Shown in pieces: positions 58,541 to 64,000 of a stretch of DNA of 64,000 nt (the first letter of the stretch is position 1; each line of letters begins with the position of its first letter). The translations under genes were made by a program, and so were the position numbers. The DNA comes from Copromyces sp. CBS 386.78 (lineage: Eukaryota; Ascomycota; Sordariomycetes; Sordariales; Sordariaceae). Location of the stretch: NCBI GenBank assembly GCA_030685235.1, contig MU839107.1, positions 124,001 to 188,000 on the forward strand, written 5' to 3'. A model generated the notes under the pieces. That model was not told where the DNA came from. It did no database searches and saw only the letters and a program-made list of their open reading frames with translations.

Positions 58541-61500
58541 ATGCCTGTATCATTCCAGAACGCACAGGGAATCCGGGACTACCTGGAGGACGCTGCCAGG
58601 CGCCGGGATCCTCACCTTCCCGCATTCTGGAACATCATCAGTAAGTCTGAACTTCATCAAGCGCACCAATCATAAGAAAACTTCCGCTAATATGACATGA
58701 CACAGTGAGCATCCAGGTCAACCTGATCAACCCCACGACCAAAGCCATCCGCCCCTTCGCCGAGTTTACCCATCGTCGGGCTTACGACCAGACGTACAGG
58801 CATTTCGCTGAAAGTGTCTACGAATGGCTCGTATTCCTGCATCGGGCTGACTTGACCGCCGAGGGACTCGCCAAAATCGGGCACACCAAGCCCGGTTTGG
58901 TTGAGAAGCTGAGGAGGACGCTTGCTCCCCATGAGATTGGCCATCCGCGGAAGATCAGGAGTCGCGAGAGTCATCCGGCCGGACAGGCCTATAAGCGGAT
59001 CTACATGACGGAAGCCGACTTCATGGTCGGCGAGGGCGCAATGGAGTACCTCGGCCGTCCCACCGCGCGGATCCTGGCCTCTCAGATCCGGGATATTCCC
59101 ACAAGCGAGCCCGATAAGCTCCGATGTGTTGACGAAATGGTCACGGCCCTGAAGAACATGGCAGGCAAGCTCCCGGGCATGGAGACCCAAGTCAACCAGG
59201 TGAAAAAGACATCGGCGTCCGTCTTTGAGTCTCTGGCCTGGCGCCTATTCGTAAGTCATTCTCCGTCCTACAATAAAAGACATGAAATGTCAGCTAACAA
59301 CTTGTTCTATAGGTCGCCAGCCGTCTGGCGCAGCTGGGAAAGCTCAAGGTCTCGCCTTGGGCAACCAGCTACTACTGGCGGAAGTACCACACATGGAAAA
59401 CTCGGTGGAATGACCTCATTCGGTTCGTCAGTACGAACAAAGCGGCGGTCTCCAACTTGTTCCTGAGCATCTTCCTCGTCCGCTTCGCTGCCGACCCCTG
59501 CAAGGAGCAGACGGCCAAGGTCACGAACTTGAAGACGAACAACGAGAGGGCCGAGAAAAAACGCGCTGGTGACGAAGCTCTTGCTACCCTCGCTGGAAAC
59601 GCGTCGCCCGCCGTTGCTGAGAACGCCCAGCCTGTGGCCGAGGCCAACGCCGAGTTGAATGCAGACTTGGCCGCAAACGACCTTGTGGCCGCTGCCGGTG
59701 CCGCTGGTGTGGAGGGTCAAGATGCCGATGATCAGGATGACCAAGAGCCTCGAGGACCCGCCTTTGAACGTCCCCAGGATCTTCGAATTGCCCAGGATGG
59801 TTGGATCAACTACCAGGAGAACGATTTTGAGGCCATGTACGACATTCACCGGGACCAGCTTGAAGCCTTCAAGGCCAAGAAAAATTCGGATGCACAGGTT
59901 GACAACAACGCAGCCATCGAGGACAACAACACTGGGGCTGATGACGGAAACAATGGGTTGAATGACAACAACGCTAACCAAGGCAATGGTGGTCATAACC
60001 AAGCAGACGACGTGAAGAATATGTACGACGAGATTTGCGAGCGGAGGAGGCACGGAAATGCGGCTCGCGCTGCTGCTCCTCTTGTAGCTCCTCACAACCA
60101 CTCTGCTCACAACCAGAACCAGAACCGTGGTGGTCCCGCTATGGCCGGCCCCGGCATGCCACCTCCCATCCCGCCGATGCAGGCTTTCCATCAGCAGCCA
60201 CATCCAGCCAACGGAGCGCAGCAACCCAGTTTTGTTCAGCAACGATTCATCGACCAATGGCCAGGAGAAGCACCAGCTGGCCTAGTCAACAACCATCATG
60301 GGTTCGGCGTTGCCGTTCAACAGCACCCCGTTCATGGTAGCAATCGACAACAGGCTCCTCATCCTGGCAGTTTCCACCAAGGTCGCCAAAGCTCTCATCA
60401 ACAGCGGCCTCAACCTCTTGCTCCGGTTGCCGCCCCTCAGGGTGTTGCCACTCCCATGCCCTGTTACAACCAGCCAGATCGCCCTCGTCAGCAGGTAACT
60501 CAGAGCGGGCATGCCATGCAGCCACCTCCTGAAGTATACCAGGATATCCACGCTCAGCCAGGACGACGAGGTCAATTCCAGTCACCGGGATTTAAGCAAC
60601 AATCAATGCAGCCTGCTCTTCTTATGGGCTTCGCGACTCCTGCTCGCCCTCACCAAGGTCAGTCGAGCCACTTCTTTAGCCCTGCGCAAGAAGGTGTCCC
60701 TGCCGGTTATGGCACGCCCGCCAGGATGGGCACTCTTCGGCGACCTCGCCCCGCTCAAGTGCAGTCCTCTCCTGTCGGCCAAGTTCAGCACACTCCTCCT
60801 GCTGGCCCTGGTTTTATCCCCAGCGGCGTCATGACACCCGCATCTAAAGGAGCTGGGCTCCTCAGAGAACATGAAAACCAGCAGGCTGTCAACGCAGTTG
60901 TCCCCGTCTCTCCGGCTCAAGTCCTGGGCTTCCCCCCTCCAGTTGTTAGAAACACTGCACCTCAGCAAGCTGCTACTCCCCAGCCTGCTCAACTTCAGCC
61001 CGCCAACGGCCAGTCTGCTTTCTCCGCTAGTCCTGCTCCTTAGAACGGACAGGTCAACGAGAGACAGATGATGCCTAACGCGGCGCCGGCAGAATTTGAC
61101 AACTTCTTTGCACAGATCGGCCAGCCAGTCGCAGTTGAACAGCCAGACATGGCCGAACTGGCGGCAATGCAGGAACTGGCTGGTATGGAATTCCAGGAAC
61201 TCACACCAGAAGAACTCGAGCAATGGGCACGCGAGCTTCAACACTTCAGTGACCACGGAGAATGGCCTGTTCAGCAAGCTGCATCGGTGAATCCTGCGGT
61301 CCCTGCCGTTCCTGCCGTTCCGGAACGCAGCCGGGAGGAACTCATGGCCTTCATGGATGACATCATGGACGGACAACCTAGGCAGCAAGAGGCGGTACGG
61401 GGTCAAGAGCAGCAGGTGGCCCGGGTTTTCGAACAGCATGTTGCCCAGGCTGCAGAGCAGCAGGTCGAAGTTGATCCGCTCGCCGGCTTGGTTTTGAACC

Positions 61501-62051
61501 CCAACAACAACATGAGCGATCAGGAGCTGCAAGCCAATGTCGCCAATCAGGGCCTCCAGATTGACTTCAACGACTTCATGGACGAGCAGATGGGCTTGGG
61601 TGGCTTTGACATCATGATGGCCCAGATGGACAGTCCTGACGACCTTACCATGTTTATGAACAACGAGGCCATGGGCGGTGAGGCAATTAACGAGGCGCAG
61701 CTTGGTCAACAGCAAGTGGAACAGCCAGGTGGGCAGCCATTTGGACAGCCAGCGGTGGGGAACGGCAACCAGGCACAGAGACAGGGCAAAGGCCGTGAAG
61801 AAGAGCAAGAGAATAGTCTCGGAGAACAGCAAGATCTTCTGGACCATTTCACCAACATGTCGGGCGAAGTCAACGACGACGACGAAGAGATGGACGACGA
61901 TGATGATGATCTCTTCGGAGACAGTTATGTCGAGGAGCATACCGACGAGGGACTTGATGCCCAGGAGAGCACCGGCACCAAGCGAAAGAGGGATGATGAT
62001 AGTGACCAGGACGGAGAGCAGCCTTCACAGCAGAGGGCTCGCATGGATTGA
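58541..62051 (+). CDS. Gene E: longest member of the unrecognised nuclear-tail family, with one in-frame stop
   Basis: The start is in context TATCACAATGCC. Exons are 58,541-58,640, 58,706-59,250 and 59,313 onward; intron 1 splits the codon A|TG exactly as in genes A and C, and the later introns of A and C are absent. Residues 1-285 form the shared domain (TKAIRPF, HFAESVYEWL, IGHTKPGL, EGAME, DIPTS, QVNQVKKTSASVFESLAWRL, PWATSYYWRKY, NKAAVSNLF). A charged helix and a long N/Q/P/H-rich region follow, with repeated ATPARP/TPAS motifs. TAG at 61,041-61,043 ends 791 residues, but the frame continues for 335 codons. That part is rich in Q, E and D and ends in DDDDDDLFGDSYVEE, GTKRKRDDDSDQDG and RARMD before TGA. 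Its promoter lies 10 kb upstream beyond the Harbinger insertion. Function unknown. Confidence 0.75.
61041..61043 (+). other. In-frame TAG within gene E
   Basis: Context GCT CCT TAG AAC GGA CAG. The frame is open for 576 codons before it in this exon and 335 after it. A 63-base intron from GTCCTG (61,030) to GGCAG (61,092) would keep phase and has a CCTAAC branch, but the donor is poor. Confidence 0.8.
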
Positions 62052-62640
62052 CTGAATGGGTGGTTTAGGATCACTAGGGACATGATGCAGCATGAATGAC
62101 GGAAGATAATTCACGAATGGTGACTTGAAAGACTTGGAATTTGGAACGGTGGATGATGGAGGTCATGGGAGAGAATATGGGAGTCATCCAATGACTAATA
62201 CTTGGGAGTTGGAACGGTACCTGTAAAACAGAAGGAAGAATCTGTCGTTATTTGAGTCATGTAAAGGGATACCGGGTATTAAGGCTACATCAGGGTTGAA
62301 TGAGGTATAATATGCCGCCCTCGGTCATAGGTACTGTACGGTAGAGATGGTTTGCAATGACAATATGGTGCATGCACTGAGATGGTTCACTTTGACTCAT
62401 GTGACTCTATGTACTCTACGTAAAATGACCGTGTGAAATGACAACGGACCAACCTAAACTCTGATTTCTGGAATACCATCTCTCAAGTGCTATAAATATG
62501 GCCATTGGCCCTAAGCTATGGTGTACCGAATTTCTTGATGTCGTGCTGCTTTTGTTCAAGGCGTGAAACACGAAACCTGGAACCCTTGTCGTCAAATTAA
62601 GGTTTTCACTTTTAGCTAGCCGGCAAGGCTGTAATGTGGA
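62052..62640. other. 3' flank of gene E
   Basis: GC-balanced, without any supportable gene. Confidence 0.4.
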
Positions 62641-62790
62641 ACGGGATGTCTAAGTGATAGTGCACGGCCCTGTTTTGGTAGCTTCAGGGCGGTGTCTGTT
62701 AACATGCAAACATGGACCCACTTATCTGCATAGGTCAGGGGTTGCATAAGGTACAGGACCGTGTACAGTTCATAATGCTATCCGCATCGC
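62640..62790. repeat. Dispersed repeat fragment, copy 3
   Basis: TAAGTGATAGTGCA, CCCTGTTTTGG.AGCTTCAG and GTTAACATGCA..CATGGACC match the block around 43,390-43,470 and, less well, 17,670-17,740. It again lies downstream of a family gene. Confidence 0.6.
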
Positions 62791-62799
62791 ATCGGATTG

Positions 62800-63640
62800 T
62801 TACACCAACGAGAACAGGCCCCCACTAACGACCCTATAAAATCCAAGTTTAATTTCAATTTCAATCACCAGCACGGCACTCAGCAAATGGGCGCCTTTGT
62901 GCCGCTACCTAGCACGGCATAGTGGAAAGAAGCGAGGCGGGGCTGCGAGATGACAGCTTCAGCGGCGGGGACGGCAGCTGCGAACCTGGTTGTAGCTTGA
63001 GGATTGTACGAATACGGTACCGTGATTCATGCGGCGCTGCAGCTATAGGGGGCTTCAGTGGGATTAAGGCGAGTCGGGTTCAGGTTTCCATGGCAACAAG
63101 CGGTCAGGGTCTGCATAATTCCCTCATCCCATCCCACCTTCCTGCCCTGGGGCTATCATGAAGTGAACCTGAAAGTGAAGGGAAGCGCGACGGGAGTGCG
63201 GTTCGCCAGGTCACATGATGCTGGATCACTGTTATCGATTGAGGATGCTCTGGTGTGCCAGCTGCCAAGGCCTGGAGCCTCCGTCCAACTTGTCCCCCCA
63301 TATTTCTTCCAGTCTTCGAACTCGAGTCTTGTCTTTCTCCTTTGGCAACCCAACTCGTCCGGTAATCGCCTAATCTTTGCGTGGAGTTGATCGCATTCCA
63401 CGTCCTGAGAATTGATCGCAACGCACGCAGTTATCTCAGATAGCTACTACCGCGCGCGTTGGGTTCAAGCCTTGAGGTTGGTTCCGCACTTCGCTGGTTC
63501 ATTTGGGACCTTCTCAGGTTCAATTCAGATTTAATCAACGGCCACTCGGAGCACCGCGACTAGTTTACGATCACCATTTAGCAACCGGTTCATCACCGCA
63601 GCTTCATCAGCAGCCATTACTCGAATCGTAGTTCTTCCCA
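62800..63640. other. GC-balanced spacer without gene
   Basis: Several short overlapping frames on both strands conflict with one another, and none carries a domain. A second CTTCAG..GGGG-type phrase near 62,955 and 63,050 hints at decayed repeats. Confidence 0.35.
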
Positions 63641-64000
63641 ACGTGTGGTAAGCTTGGCTCTTTTCCCTTTATTTTCCCCTCTCAATCCTTCGGGCACCTT
63701 TGCCATCACCTTCTCGATAAAGGCCGGCACAACACGTCCATGTCGTCTCCAAGAATTCCCAAGATCAAGCTCCTCAATGTGGCGTAGTCGCGAGCTTTGT
63801 ATCCTGATTGCTTCCATCCACCTCCTTCCATCATCCAGTCGCTTATTTTCTCTGGTCCTACCTCGACATCTGACCCAAATCCGCTGATATGATTCCGTGT
63901 CGTTATATACATCTCTTAACATTTGATCAATTTCTAACTTGCGTACTTCTTAGTTCATCAGTTCACAGCTTTGGCCAACACCGCTCTTGAGTCCTTCCTT
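63641..64000 (+). promoter_or_regulatory. Possible 5' leader of a gene beyond the window
   Basis: Pyrimidine-rich sequence with a donor GTAAGC near 63,648 and an acceptor CTTCTTAG near 63,952, preceded by TTCTAACTTG. This suggests a leader intron of about 300 bases and a start codon beyond 64,000. No coding sequence is visible inside the window. Confidence 0.3.

Noticed and set aside
58687..60257. Long minus-strand frames over the start of gene E
   Set aside because: They are antisense to the conserved domain, and the intron signals and paralog conservation are on the plus strand.
60603..61940. A 445-codon minus-strand frame over gene E
   Set aside because: It spans the gene E stop and mirrors its biased codons (Q, E, D rich read as L, V, F); it has no homolog-like pattern and no paralog support.

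Overview
The window looks like a stretch of a filamentous ascomycete genome (Pezizomycotina, probably Sordariomycetes-like). Short 59-96 base introns (GTAAGT-type donor, CTAAC branch site, CAG/TAG acceptor), long pyrimidine-rich leaders, a Tad1-like LINE, and DNA transposons mutated into TpA-saturated sequence (the footprint of repeat-induced point mutation, RIP) all point that way. No bacterial features, rRNA or tRNA were recognised.

Layout: sharply bounded AT-rich islands alternate with GC-balanced islands. AT-rich island I (about 141-11,864) is a decayed DNA transposon with a Tnp2-like transposase, inverted ends and clusters of an 11-base palindromic subterminal motif. AT-rich island II (about 20,593-41,690) holds a second Tnp2-like copy, a minus-strand Tad1-like LINE and other unidentifiable relics. 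AT-rich island III (48,474-58,464) is a complete but RIP-killed PIF/Harbinger element: TTA target duplication, inverted ends, a plus-strand Myb/SANT-like gene and a minus-strand DDE transposase.

The GC-balanced islands are dominated by one gene family that I do not recognise. Three long members (A at 14,215-16,841; C at 44,399-46,742; E at 58,541-62,051) and three broken copies (F at 19,228-20,422; B at 42,530-43,183; D near 47,270-47,596) share a roughly 280-residue N-terminal domain with conserved intron positions, an acidic or Q/N/P-rich low-complexity middle, and (A, C, E, F) a C-terminal bipartite nuclear-localisation-like tail. All three long members have exactly one in-frame stop in the low-complexity part, after which the same frame stays open for 224-371 codons down to the basic tail.

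Two non-autonomous elements sit in the GC-balanced DNA: a 470-base element with long inverted ends just upstream of gene A, and a 629-base Harbinger-like MITE whose empty site is preserved in a paralogous copy near 43,766. The 10-kb Harbinger element appears to have landed inside a leader intron of gene E. The overall picture is a repeatedly duplicated, still partly open gene family living between, and being cut by, RIP-silenced transposons.
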